A DNA stretch of 64,000 nucleotides from the NCBI RefSeq assembly GCF_000016185.1, contig NC_011420.2, forward strand, positions 124,001 through 188,000, given 5' to 3'. The position numbers were made by a program, and so were the translations under genes. Below, one piece after another: positions 36,247 through 44,738 of the stretch (the first letter of the stretch is position 1; each line of letters starts with the position of its first letter). Under the pieces are notes generated by a model. The model was given only the letters and a program-made list of their open reading frames with translations, was not told the origin of the DNA and did no database searches. The DNA is from Rhodospirillum centenum SW (lineage in GTDB: Bacteria; Pseudomonadota; Alphaproteobacteria; Azospirillales; Azospirillaceae).

Positions 36247-36403
36247 CCAGTGCTGCATCAGATGTACGGCCTGCCGCCGGTGGCCGCAAGCCTGAAAGCC
36301 TGAGCTATCCAGGGGCCGCCGGCCGGCCTATGCTCCCCCCGCCCGCCGGGATGGTCCCGGCCGGCCAGCCGATCCCGTCCCGCAACGCCGGCCGCTCCCG
36401 CCG

Positions 36404-37471
36404 ATGCGCATCCTCGCCCTTCCCCGCTACGACCGGCTCGGCGCCAGCAGCCGTCTGCGGTTCCTGGACTTCCTGCCCGGTCTGGCCGCGACGGGGATCG
36501 CGCTCCGGGTCTCTCCCTTCTTCGACGATGCCTATCTCCGGCGTCAGTATGCCGGGCTTCGCCCCGACCGGCGGGCGGTGGCAGGACACTATGCCCGGCG
36601 CTTCACGGCGCTGGCGGGCCGGCGTGGACACGATCTGCTGTGGATCGAGAAGGAGGCGTTGCCCTTCCTGCCCCTGGCCGTGGAGCGCGCGGCCCTGTCC
36701 GGCGTGCCCTATGTGCTGGACTTCGACGATGCCTGGCACGAACGCTACGAGGGCCACCCGAACCCGGCCGTGCGCCGTCTGCTGGGCGGCAAGCTGGCCC
36801 GGCTGGCCGGGGCGGCGGCGGCCGTGCTGGTGGGCAACGGGCACCTGGAGGACTGGGCCTGGCGCGCCGGCGCCCGGCGTGTCGTCAGGCTGCCGACGCC
36901 GGTCGATCTCGCGCGCTATCCCGACCGTCCCCCGCCTACGGACGGCTTCCGCCTGGGCTGGATCGGCACCCCCTCCTCCGCCGTTCACCTTGCCCTGCTG
37001 GCGGAGCCGCTGCGCCGGCTGGCGGCGGAAGGGCCGCTTACCCTGGTCACCATCGGGGTGGCTCCCGTCGCCCTGCCCGGCGTGCCGGAGGAGTTCCACC
37101 CCTGGACCAGCGAGACAGAGGGGGCTCTGCTGGCCACGATCCATGCCGGCATCATGCCGCTCGCGGATACGCCCTTCACCCGCGGCAAGTCCGGCTACAA
37201 GCTGATCCAGTACATGGCCGCCGGCCGCGCCGCCATCGGCTCCCCCGTGGGGGAGAACGCGCTGATCGTCCGCCCGGAGGAAACCGGACTGCTGCCGGGA
37301 ACGGAGGGGGAGTGGCTGGACGCCTTGCGCCGGCTGCGCGCCGATCCCGGATTCGCAGCCCGGTTGGGGCGCGCCGGCCGGGTGGAGGCGGCAACCCGGT
37401 TCGGTCTGGCCGTGCTCGTTCCCCGGCTGGCTGAGACCCTGCGGTGCGCCGCGGAGGGGGAGCGCGGGTGA
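36404..37471 (+). CDS. GT4-family glycosyltransferase
   Basis: 355 residues. An N-terminal Rossmann-like half (MRILALPRYDRLGASSRLRFLDFLPGL split by a short loop) contains VPYVLDFDDAWHERYEGHPN. The GT-B C-terminal half has LGWIGTPSSAVHL, FTRGKSGYKLIQYMAAGRAAIGSPVG and ENALIVRPEETGLLPG, where the nucleotide-sugar Glu motif sits. Retaining transferase of unknown donor; the nearby ManC suggests mannose-containing polysaccharide. It is transcribed away from parA. Confidence 0.82.
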   Translation: MRILALPRYDRLGASSRLRFLDFLPGLAATGIALRVSPFFDDAYLRRQYAGLRPDRRAVAGHYARRFTALAGRRGHDLLWIEKEALPFLPLAVERAALSGVPYVLDFDDAWHERYEGHPNPAVRRLLGGKLARLAGAAAAVLVGNGHLEDWAWRAGARRVVRLPTPVDLARYPDRPPPTDGFRLGWIGTPSSAVHLALLAEPLRRLAAEGPLTLVTIGVAPVALPGVPEEFHPWTSETEGALLATIHAGIMPLADTPFTRGKSGYKLIQYMAAGRAAIGSPVGENALIVRPEETGLLPGTEGEWLDALRRLRADPGFAARLGRAGRVEAATRFGLAVLVPRLAETLRCAAEGERG

Positions 37472-37474
37472 GGG

Positions 37475-37882
37475 TCAGGGCGCGGGGGTTGCCTCGCGCT
37501 CCCAGGTCTCCAACGCCGTGCTGGTGCCGCCCAGGATCGTGTAGACCCCGATAACGCGGCCGTCCGGCGTCGGTCGGTAGATCGCCACCCCTGGCGGCGC
37601 ATGCGGTCCGGAGGCGAAGACGGCGCTGAGCTGGCCGCCGCTGACGATGCCGGTGCCGAAATGATGCTCGGTCCCGATGCGCCAGGCAATGGTGTAGGTG
37701 TCGCCGGTGCGGACGACCTTGGCCTCGCCCCGGTAGTCACGGCCGTTTCCGGTGCTGCCGCTGACGCGGAAGGTACCTTCGAAACCGGAGGCCTTTTCCG
37801 TCTGCGCCAGGGCGGGCAGCGTGGTCGGGACGGATCCGGCGGCGAGGGCAACGACCAGGGCGGCGGCAAGGCGGTGCATCAT
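37475..37882 (-). CDS. Small secreted hypothetical protein
   Basis: 135 residues with a clear signal peptide (MHRLAAALVVALAAGSVPTTLPALA, cleavage near residue 26; given here as one stretch of hydrophobic character). The mature part is beta-rich with GTFRVSGSTGNGRDYRGEA, YTIAWRIGTEHHFGTG and VIGVYTILGGTSTALETW. It resembles conserved exported proteins of unknown function that report on 'GxYxxxG' strands. It is convergent with the GT4 gene, with 3 bp between stops. Confidence 0.7.
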   Translation of the reverse strand: MMHRLAAALVVALAAGSVPTTLPALAQTEKASGFEGTFRVSGSTGNGRDYRGEAKVVRTGDTYTIAWRIGTEHHFGTGIVSGGQLSAVFASGPHAPPGVAIYRPTPDGRVIGVYTILGGTSTALETWEREATPAP

Positions 37883-37969
37883 CGGTCCGGTTCCGTCAGC
37901 AATGGGTCCCGCACCCCCAACACGGCACGGAGCGATTCCGTGCCCGCTACCCTCGTGCCGAGCAGGCCC

Positions 37970-39214
37970 TCACCCCGCCCAGGTCGGCAGGGGTTGGCCT
38001 GTCCCGAGCGCCTCGACCAGCGCGATATGGCGCGGCAGGCAGACGCGGTTCAGATCGAAGCGGCGGACCACCGTGTCACGCGCCGCGGCCCGCAGGGGCC
38101 GCAGCTCCTCCCGCCGGTCGAGCGCCTCGGCCACGGTGGCGGCGATCGCATCGGGATCGAAGAAGTCCACCAGCAGGCTGTTGCGGCCGTGTTCCACCAC
38201 CTCCTGCACCGGCGGGGTGGCGGAACCCACGACCAGCGCCCCCGCTGCCATGGATTCCAGCAGCGACCAGGACAGCACGAAGGGGTAGGTCAGATAGACA
38301 TGCGCTGAGGACAGCTGGAGCAGGCCGATGAACTGGCCGTAAGGCACCCGGCCCAGGAAGTGGATGCGGGACGGATCGATCCGCCCCGCCACCTCGCGCA
38401 TGAAGCGCTCCTTGTAGGAGACGCCATCCTGGGGCTTCGCGCCGTAGCTGACCTCGTCGCCGCCGATCACCAGAATCTGCGCGTCCGGCCGCGCCTTCTG
38501 CAAGGCCGGGAGGGAGCGGGCGAAGCTGTGGAAGCCGCGCATCGGCTCCAGATTGCGGGCGACGAAGGTCACCACCGGGTCGGCCGTCGTCAGCACCGTC
38601 CCGTCCGACAGCCGGACGGTCACGCCGGGGTCCGGCCGGATGGCGTCCGTGTTCACGCCGTCATGGACGACGCGCAGTTTCGGCCGGAACTCCGGCGGCA
38701 GGGTGCTGCCCTGCCACTCCGTCGGGCTCAGGATGGCGTCGGCAAGGTGAAGCGACAGCAGCAGATGGGTGTTCTTCAGGTGCAGGCGCGCCAGCGCGTC
38801 CACCCCCGCCATCGGGAACTCCGGGTCGAAGCCGACGTCCTGGCCCTCCGCCGCGTAATAGAACTCGTGATAGGCCAGGACTCGCGCCGTGGGGAACACC
38901 TCGCGCAGGAACAGCGCCTCGCCCCATCCCGGATGGACGCAGACCACATCCGGCACGAAGCCGTTCTTCTTCATCGCCTCGCAGGCCCGCAGCACCCCCT
39001 CGCCACGGATGACCTTGGTCTCGAACTCGGAGACCCAGGGATGGATGGCGGTGCTGGAGCCGCGCCCCACCTTGTATCTGAAGGCCTGCACCCCCGGCAG
39101 CTTCACCGGATCGCGCATCCCGAGCGCGACGCACTGGTGCCCGCGTGCGGCCAGCGCCGGGGCAAGGTGCAGATACTGGGCGGGGAAGTTCTGATGGATG
39201 AAGAGGATGCGCAT
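37970..39214 (-). CDS. GT4-family glycosyltransferase
   Basis: 414 residues from ATG 39214. The N-terminal GT-B domain starts MRILFIHQNFPAQYLHLAP and contains VCVHPGWGEALFL and LAYHEFYYAAEG, typical of long GT4 proteins that begin with 'FIHQNFPGQY'. The C-terminal domain has VTFVARNLEPMRGFHSF, IHFLGRVPYGQFIGLLQLS and YPFVLSWSLLESMAAG, the EX7E-like region. The donor is unknown. It lies 63 bp downstream of manC on the same strand, so GDP-mannose is a reasonable guess. Confidence 0.85.
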   Translation of the reverse strand: MRILFIHQNFPAQYLHLAPALAARGHQCVALGMRDPVKLPGVQAFRYKVGRGSSTAIHPWVSEFETKVIRGEGVLRACEAMKKNGFVPDVVCVHPGWGEALFLREVFPTARVLAYHEFYYAAEGQDVGFDPEFPMAGVDALARLHLKNTHLLLSLHLADAILSPTEWQGSTLPPEFRPKLRVVHDGVNTDAIRPDPGVTVRLSDGTVLTTADPVVTFVARNLEPMRGFHSFARSLPALQKARPDAQILVIGGDEVSYGAKPQDGVSYKERFMREVAGRIDPSRIHFLGRVPYGQFIGLLQLSSAHVYLTYPFVLSWSLLESMAAGALVVGSATPPVQEVVEHGRNSLLVDFFDPDAIAATVAEALDRREELRPLRAAARDTVVRRFDLNRVCLPRHIALVEALGTGQPLPTWAG

Positions 39215-39277
39215 GCCGCCCCGTTTGCCATGCCCGGTCCGGTGCGGCAAGCGCCTCCCGTCGCTGCCGTCGGGCGG

Positions 39278-40759
39278 TCACACCCGCCCGTAGGTATCTT
39301 CGAAACGGACGATGTCGTCCTCGCCCAGATAGGCGCCCGACTGCACCTCGATCAGGTTGAGCGGCACCTTGCCGGGATTTTCCAGCCGGTGGACGCAGCC
39401 CAGCGGCAGGTAGACGGACTCGTTCTCGCGCACCAGCATCTCCTCGCCGTCGCGGGTGACCAGCGCTGTGCCGTTGACAACGACCCAGTGCTCCGCCCTG
39501 TGGAAATGCTTCTGCAGGGACAGCTTGCGGCCGGGCTTCACCGTCAGGCACTTGACCTGGAAACGCTCGCCGGAGGTGATGCTCTCGTAGGACCCCCAGG
39601 GCCGGTGGACCTTGCGGTGCTCCAGCGGTTCCGTCCGGCCGGACTGTTTCAGCCGCTCGACGATGCCCTTGACGTCCTGCACGCGGTCGCGCCGCGCCAG
39701 CAGGATGGCATCCCCGGTCACCACAAGCACGGCATCGTCGATGCCGAGCACGGCCGTCAACATGCCGTCGCTGCGGATGTAGTTGTCGTGGGCGTCCACC
39801 AGCATGACGTCACCCTGGACGACATTGCCGTCGGCGTCCTTCTCCCCGATCTCCCACAGGGCCGACCAGGAGCCGACATCCGTCCAGCCGAGATCGGCGG
39901 GAACGACGGCGGCACGGTCGGTCTTCTCCATCACGGCATAGTCGATGGAGAGATTCGGGGACCGGCCGAACGCCTCGGGGTCGAGGCGCAGGAAGTCCAG
40001 GTCCCGCGTGGCCGCCGCCAGCGCCGCGTCCGCCGCGGCCAGCACCGCCGGGGCGTGCCGCTCCAGCTCCTCCAGGAACGTCCCGGCGCGGAACAGGAAC
40101 ATGCCGCTGTTCCAGAGATGCGCGCCATCCGCGACGAAGGCTTCGGCCACCGCCAGCGAGGGCTTCTCCGTGAAACGCTCGACACGCTGCACGCCCGCGA
40201 TCCCGTCGAGCGCGGCACCGGCCTTGATGTAGCCGTAGCCCGTCTCCGGGCTGGTCGGGCGGACGCCGAAGGTCACCAGGAAACCGGCCGCGGCCGCGCG
40301 GGCAGCCTGCTCCACCGCCCTGCCGAAGGCGGCACGGTCCTGCACCACATGGTCGGCCGGCAGCAGCAGCAGCAGCGCGTCCGGATCATCGCGCGCCGCC
40401 AGCCGGGCGGCGATGGCCGCAGCCGCGGCCGTGTTGCGCCCCACCGGTTCCAGCACAATGGCAGCGGGCTCGATACCCACGGACTGCAACTGCTCCCCGA
40501 CGGAGAAGCGGTGCTCCTGGTTGCAGACGACAATGGGGCTACGGAAGGCCCGGGCATCGCCGACGCGAAGCGCCGTCTCCTGGATCATCGTCCGTTTTCC
40601 GGACAGGGCCAGGAGCTGCTTCGGGAACCGCTCCCGCGACATGGGCCACAGGCGCGATCCGGTTCCTCCCGAAAGCAGCACGGGCTGGATCTGCTTCCGG
40701 CCGGCATCGCTCATGCCGTCCATGACTTCGGCGACGGCTGCATCGATCGAATTGGGCAT
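39278..40759 (-). CDS. manC: Mannose-1-phosphate guanylyltransferase / mannose-6-phosphate isomerase
   Basis: 493 residues, the length of bifunctional type II PMI-GMP enzymes (ManC/AlgA/CpsB). The N-terminal nucleotidyltransferase has VLLSGGTGSRLWPMSRERFPK, LLPADHVV and the FTEKP loop. The C-terminal cupin PMI domain (about 360-490) has HRPWGSYESI, KPGRKLSLQKHFHRAEHW and VYLPLGCVHRLENPG with the metal-binding His/Glu. It makes GDP-mannose for surface polysaccharide. ATG 40759 is chosen; the Met at 40720 is also possible. It starts the operon with the GT4 gene. Confidence 0.95.
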   Translation of the reverse strand: MPNSIDAAVAEVMDGMSDAGRKQIQPVLLSGGTGSRLWPMSRERFPKQLLALSGKRTMIQETALRVGDARAFRSPIVVCNQEHRFSVGEQLQSVGIEPAAIVLEPVGRNTAAAAAIAARLAARDDPDALLLLLPADHVVQDRAAFGRAVEQAARAAAAGFLVTFGVRPTSPETGYGYIKAGAALDGIAGVQRVERFTEKPSLAVAEAFVADGAHLWNSGMFLFRAGTFLEELERHAPAVLAAADAALAAATRDLDFLRLDPEAFGRSPNLSIDYAVMEKTDRAAVVPADLGWTDVGSWSALWEIGEKDADGNVVQGDVMLVDAHDNYIRSDGMLTAVLGIDDAVLVVTGDAILLARRDRVQDVKGIVERLKQSGRTEPLEHRKVHRPWGSYESITSGERFQVKCLTVKPGRKLSLQKHFHRAEHWVVVNGTALVTRDGEEMLVRENESVYLPLGCVHRLENPGKVPLNLIEVQSGAYLGEDDIVRFEDTYGRV

Positions 40760-41361
40760 TGCCGCTGTTCCACTCCGCCATCCGCAGGGGGCTTCGGGAT
40801 CTCTCCGTTCCGAGGTCCCGGATAACTTGGTCCGATGCACAGGTATGGGACGCATCCCGGCAGGACCGGACTCCCGGCACTCTATTCGCGGCACCGTCGG
40901 AGGGTAAAGCGTCTCACTGGCCTGGGTTGCTCCCCTTCCGATATCCCCTCCTCTGGGCATGGCATGTCCCGACCGGAGAGACAGCAGGCGGCAAGGAGCC
41001 TGTCCGCGACCGTGGATGAGCGGTCCGGCCGTACCCGGGGGGCGGCCTCCCCACGATCCGTCGTGTAAGGCCCTACGGTCCGGCGGGTAAGGATTGTGAC
41101 AAGAAGGGTTAATACGGTTTAATTCTTGACACACTTCGGGACCGCAGTGCCCGCTACAATTCGGAGCATGAATGCAGTTATGCTCCCCAGGTGGCTGTCG
41201 CGGCTGGACAATCTTCCAATCCCGATCGCGGCGGGTGGAACCCGACGGATACCGCGGGAGCAGGAACAAGGGACTGGCGGCAGAATGATGAGGAGTGCGG
41301 TGATGCGGGAAACCGGCGGGCGGACGCCCCGACGACAGGAGCGGAACGGGGGGCGTTGGTC
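40760..41361. other. 602-bp intergenic region between divergent manC and the LdtR-type gene
   Basis: No convincing gene. The right half has an AT-rich patch at 41100-41165 with two TTAA half-sites (41109 and 41119, six bases apart), a TTGACA at 41126-41131 and a TACAAT at 41155-41160. The 23-bp gap between the last two is too long for one promoter. The left half is featureless GC-rich sequence. Likely control region for both genes. Confidence 0.45.
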
Positions 41362-41886
41362 ATGATGACGAAGCCGAACAGCCCGGTTGCGGCAGTCGTG
41401 AACCGCCAGGACCCGGTGACCAGTGTCTCCGTCTATACCGACATCGCCCGTGTCGTGGAGCGCATGCAGCGCCGCTTCCACGACGTGGTGCGGGTGGAAC
41501 TGGGGCGCATCGGGGTGGACGACATCAGCCCGATGCAGGTCGTCATGCTGATGAACATCGGCAACGATGAGCTGTCGGTGCGCGACCTGATGGAGCGGGG
41601 CTACTATCTCGGCTCGAACGCCTCCTACAACCTCAAGCATCTGGTCGAACAGGGCTATGTCGATCGCGGCGCCTCCCAGCGCGACCGCCGGGCGGCGCGC
41701 CTGCGCCTGTCGGAGAAGGGCCAGTGGCTCTGCAACGAGCTGCGCCGGCTGGAAGGCCATCAGGCCGGCGTCCTGATCCGCGAGCCGCGCGACGCCGAAG
41801 ACCTGGAGACGACCTACCGCACGCTGCGCCGGCTGGAGCGGCTGTGGGGCGACATCATCCGCTACGACGGGCGGAATCTGGACTGA
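41362..41886 (+). CDS. LdtR-type MarR-family regulator
   Basis: 174 residues from ATG 41362; the next codon but one gives an alternative ATG at 41365. A winged-helix regulator with YTDIARVVERMQRRFHDVVR, QVVMLMNIGNDELSVRDLMERGYYLG, SNASYNLKHLVEQGYVDR and SQRDRRAARLRLSEKG. This pattern matches LdtR of Rhizobiales/Liberibacter, a MarR relative controlling L,D-transpeptidase and osmotic or motility functions. Targets here are unknown, but it stands between polysaccharide and flagellar genes. Confidence 0.82.
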   Translation: MMTKPNSPVAAVVNRQDPVTSVSVYTDIARVVERMQRRFHDVVRVELGRIGVDDISPMQVVMLMNIGNDELSVRDLMERGYYLGSNASYNLKHLVEQGYVDRGASQRDRRAARLRLSEKGQWLCNELRRLEGHQAGVLIREPRDAEDLETTYRTLRRLERLWGDIIRYDGRNLD

Positions 41887-41922
41887 GCGGCACCCACGGC
41901 GGGCGCCCCGGGCGGAGCAGCA

Positions 41923-43074
41923 ATGGCAGGGCGGCGGACGCGGCTGACACGTTCGGATGTGGACCGGCTGCTGCGCGAGCCCGGGCCGCACAGCCGTATC
42001 GAGACCATGGCGAAACTGGTCGCGGATCTGGAGGCCGGGCTGCTGACGCAGGCCGAGCACAGGCTCGCGCTGGAGGTGCTGGGCGCCTTCGCCGCCGATG
42101 CCGAGGCCGAGGTCCGCAGCGCCGTGGCCTGGCAAATCCATAACAGCCCGTTGCTCACCACCGATCTGGCGGACCGGCTGGCGCGCGATGTCGCGCGGGT
42201 CGCCTTCCCCATCCTGCGTCATGTCGAGATGCTGACGGACGAGCTGCTGCTGGAGATCGTCGCCGAGCGCGATCCGCACAAACAGCTCGCCATCGCCGGC
42301 CGCCGCCGGGTCTCGGCCGAGGTGGCGAGCGCGCTGGTGGAGACAGGCAATCTGGTCACCGTCGTGCATCTGCTGCGCAACCGCGGCGCCCATGTCGCGG
42401 CGGCAACGCTGGAGCGCGCGGTGGAACGGTTCGGCCAGATCCGCACCGTGGCCGACGCCGTGGCCGCCCGGCCGGAGCTGCCGCTGGCCCTGGTCGAACG
42501 CCTGATCGCCTTCGTTTCCGAAGATATCCGCCGCCGGCTGGTGGACGAGCACGGGCTGGAACCGCAGCTCGCCACCCGTCTTGCCCAGCGCGGCCGCGAG
42601 GCGGCGACCCTGCGCCTGCTGAAGCCGCTGCTGCTGCGCGCCGAGGATGCGGAGCTGATGGCGCGGCACCTGAACTGGCAGGGGCGACTGACGCCGCATT
42701 TCCTGTTCCGCGCCCTGTGCGGCGGCGATCTGCCCCTGTTCGTCGCGGGTATGGCCGAACGCAGCGGCATCGCCATCGGCAGCGCCGAGATGCTGGTCTG
42801 GGACGATGGGGCTCTGGGCCTGCGCACCCTGTTCGACGCGGCACGGATACCAGCGGCGCTGTACGCGCCGTTCCGTACCGCCATCCGCACCGCCAAGGAG
42901 AGCGGCTTCGTCGGTGGGCTGTGCGAGCGGGAGGCGTTCCAGGCCGAGGTGCTGGCCCGCCTTTTCGAGGAATGCGGTGACATCGAGGAGCGCGAGGTGG
43001 ACGAGCTGCTGTTGCAGGTCTGCGACCAGCCCGGCGCCTCCCCACCCGACATGCTGCTGCCGTTGCGGGCATGA
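41923..43074 (+). CDS. DUF2336 domain-containing protein
   Basis: 383 residues starting 36 bp after the LdtR-type gene, probably the same operon. It is an all-helical HEAT-like repeat protein. Repeating units such as LEVLGAFAADAEAEVRSAVAW, RVAFPILRHVEMLTDELLLEIV and DPHKQLAIAGRRRVSAEVASAL match the alphaproteobacterial DUF2336 family. The family is often near motility or signalling genes; its molecular role is not established. No TM segment or signal peptide. Confidence 0.82.
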   Translation: MAGRRTRLTRSDVDRLLREPGPHSRIETMAKLVADLEAGLLTQAEHRLALEVLGAFAADAEAEVRSAVAWQIHNSPLLTTDLADRLARDVARVAFPILRHVEMLTDELLLEIVAERDPHKQLAIAGRRRVSAEVASALVETGNLVTVVHLLRNRGAHVAAATLERAVERFGQIRTVADAVAARPELPLALVERLIAFVSEDIRRRLVDEHGLEPQLATRLAQRGREAATLRLLKPLLLRAEDAELMARHLNWQGRLTPHFLFRALCGGDLPLFVAGMAERSGIAIGSAEMLVWDDGALGLRTLFDAARIPAALYAPFRTAIRTAKESGFVGGLCEREAFQAEVLARLFEECGDIEEREVDELLLQVCDQPGASPPDMLLPLRA

Positions 43075-43185
43075 GACCTGGCCGGACCGGCCGGGGCCAT
43101 TGACCGCACCCCCGTCGCCACGGACAGCTTGCGCCCGCTGACGGGCTGCGCAAGCATGGGGTGCGGCGCAGCCCCCAGCGGACCC

Positions 43186-43620
43186 ATGAACCACCGTTCG
43201 ATTCTCGATCCGGCCCTGCGCGACCTGCCGATCCGGCAAGCCGCCTACATCGCCAAACTGGCCGACCAGTTGGACATCCGGGACGACCTGGAGGAGCGGC
43301 GACACCTGCTCTATCCGGTCGTCGCCGCGGCGGCCAAGGACATCGAGCCGGTCCTGGAGCCGGCGGAGTGCGCTGCCCTGGCCGCCGCCTTCCTGGACGT
43401 CCATGCCGAGGGCGTGGCCCGGACCCTCTATTCGCCGGCCTTCCTCACGGAAGGGACGGCTGCGATGAAGCCATGGGCGGACCGGCTTCTCGCCGCGATC
43501 GCGGGCGCCATCCTGGACCGCCTGAAGCAGGGGGACATGAGCATCGCGCCGCGGAAGGTCTGGCGCTTCCGGGCGGACGGGAGCGATCCCGACTTTCCCT
43601 ACCGGGACGATGGCGACTGA
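43186..43620 (+). CDS. Hypothetical protein
   Basis: 144 residues from ATG 43186; frames extending to 43129 are less likely. No family recognised. It is acidic, soluble and helical (RDLPIRQAAYIAKLADQLD, ECAALAAAFLDVHAEGVAR, WADRLLAAIAGAILDRLKQG) and ends in a charged tail. It lies between DUF2336 and the PilZ gene, in the same direction as both. Codon use is normal. Confidence 0.6.
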   Translation: MNHRSILDPALRDLPIRQAAYIAKLADQLDIRDDLEERRHLLYPVVAAAAKDIEPVLEPAECAALAAAFLDVHAEGVARTLYSPAFLTEGTAAMKPWADRLLAAIAGAILDRLKQGDMSIAPRKVWRFRADGSDPDFPYRDDGD

Positions 43621-43657
43621 TCCCGCAGCGGGGCCGTGACGCCGGTCTTGACCGGCT

Positions 43658-43672
43658 TTAAGCGCCACTTAA
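43658..43672. promoter_or_regulatory. CtrA-type box upstream of the PilZ gene
   Basis: TTAA-GCGCCAC-TTAA, an exact TTAA-N7-TTAA, lies 53 bp before the GTG start of the PilZ-domain gene. TTAA is rare in this GC-rich window. CtrA controls motility genes in several Rhodospirillales. Confidence 0.6.
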
Positions 43673-43725
43673 GTCCTCTCTGCGATTCTGAGCCCCCGTC
43701 CCTTTCCCCCTGAGCCCCGCGCGCC

Positions 43726-44328
43726 GTGAGCAGGACCTCCTTTTTCGAGAAGCGCCGGCAGATCCGCGAGCCGGTCCAGGCCGGCGGCGCTCTGGTGGAT
43801 GGAATCCCCTGCCGGGTCTTGAACTGGAGCCTGAACGGCCTGCTGCTGGACGGACTTGACCGGCCGATGCAGCCGGGCCGGCGCTTTTCGGCGGACCTGG
43901 ATTTCGTCGCCAGCAGCGGGGAGCGGTTCAGCTTTCCGATCGAGGCCCGTGTCGTGCGCTGGCAGAGCGAGGGCCGTGTCGCGGCGACCTATGTCTGTCT
44001 CGATGCCCAGGTGGCGCGGCGCATCCTGACGCATTTCCAGCCGGTGCCCGGGCCGCGTCTGCACGGCATGGAGGCGGAATGGCGCCGCGAGGCGCCACCA
44101 CGGCCCCCTCCCGCTGCCGAACCGGAATCAGCGGCCATGGACGACAGCGTGCGGCTTGCCGACACGGTGCTGGCGCTGAAGGAGATTTCGGCCATCAAGT
44201 CGGCATTCGCGCGCCGGTTCCATCCGGATACCGCACCACGCGACGCGGGCTACGACCTGCGCGTGCAGCTCTTCAAGGAATTCTGGGAAGTCCTGGACGG
44301 GGCGGAGAAGCGTCTCAAGGGGCGCTGA
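43726..44328 (+). CDS. PilZ-domain protein with C-terminal J-domain-like segment
   Basis: 200 residues from GTG 43726. The N-terminal PilZ domain (about 8-105) carries RRQIR, fitting the c-di-GMP-binding RxxxR, and NWSLNG, fitting (D/N)xSxxG. A Pro-rich linker (about 118-135) follows. The C-terminal 60 residues have IKSAFARRFHPDTAP then LFKEFWEVLDGAEKRLKG. This matches helices II-III of a J domain, including the HPD loop, although helix I is weak. A CtrA box precedes it and the flagellar cluster begins just downstream. It may link c-di-GMP to a chaperone or motor. Confidence 0.75.
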   Translation: MSRTSFFEKRRQIREPVQAGGALVDGIPCRVLNWSLNGLLLDGLDRPMQPGRRFSADLDFVASSGERFSFPIEARVVRWQSEGRVAATYVCLDAQVARRILTHFQPVPGPRLHGMEAEWRREAPPRPPPAAEPESAAMDDSVRLADTVLALKEISAIKSAFARRFHPDTAPRDAGYDLRVQLFKEFWEVLDGAEKRLKGR

Positions 44329-44365
44329 CGCTCCGCCCGTTCAGGTCCGTCCCTGTCGGTTGTGG

Positions 44366-44608
44366 TCAGCAGCGGCCGGCGGCCACGGTGGTCAGCAGAT
44401 GCTGCAACATGAGCTGCCGCTGGAACAGGGGATTGTGGTCGAGGCCCTGGGGAACTTCGACAGAGTAGTCCTTGATCTCGGCGCCTTCGCTCAGATAGAG
44501 CAGGATTTCGCGCAGACGGGCCAGTCCGGTCTCGTCCGCCAGTTCGGCGGCCTGGTCAAGCAGCAGATGAAGTTCGGTCGTCAGCGATATCGGCGCGGTG
44601 TGCGGCAT
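44366..44608 (-). CDS. Small hypothetical protein
   Basis: 80 residues from ATG 44608. Soluble, helical and slightly acidic (TTELHLLLDQAAELADETG, LARLREILLYLSEG), with a C-terminal FQRQLMLQHLLTTVAAGRC. No family recognised. A CtrA-type TTAA-N7-TTAA box stands 71 bp upstream, in an AT-rich gap before the fliK-like stop, so it probably belongs to the motility regulon. Convergent with the PilZ gene. Confidence 0.6.
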   Translation of the reverse strand: MPHTAPISLTTELHLLLDQAAELADETGLARLREILLYLSEGAEIKDYSVEVPQGLDHNPLFQRQLMLQHLLTTVAAGRC

Positions 44609-44678
44609 GACGGGTCCTGTCCGGTTCGTGCCCGTTCGGGCTTGCTGCAAAACTCGATAAAATTGTGCCGGCGCCGGT

Positions 44679-44693
44679 TTAAAGCCGGGTTAA
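44679..44693. promoter_or_regulatory. CtrA-type box upstream of the 80-residue protein gene
   Basis: TTAA-AGCCGGG-TTAA, an exact TTAA-N7-TTAA in an AT-rich patch (about 44640-44730). It lies upstream of the minus-strand gene starting at 44608. Confidence 0.55.
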
Positions 44694-44738
44694 AAGATCG
44701 ATAGAATTAAAGAATATTCAAATCTTCGGGGATTTCCG

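Noticed and set aside
38360-40825. 821-codon plus-strand frame
   Set aside because: Antisense to the GT4 glycosyltransferase and manC; low-complexity shadow composition.
41109-41122. TTAA-N6-TTAA as a CtrA box
   Set aside because: Spacing is 6, not 7, and the gene downstream is not an obvious motility gene.
41126-41160. TTGACA and TACAAT as a promoter of the LdtR-type gene
   Set aside because: The 23-bp spacing is too long for sigma70; each could belong to another promoter but no partner was found.
41126-41365. 79-codon plus-strand frame in front of the LdtR-type gene
   Set aside because: Arg-rich with no ribosome site and ends inside the LdtR-type start; probably leader sequence.
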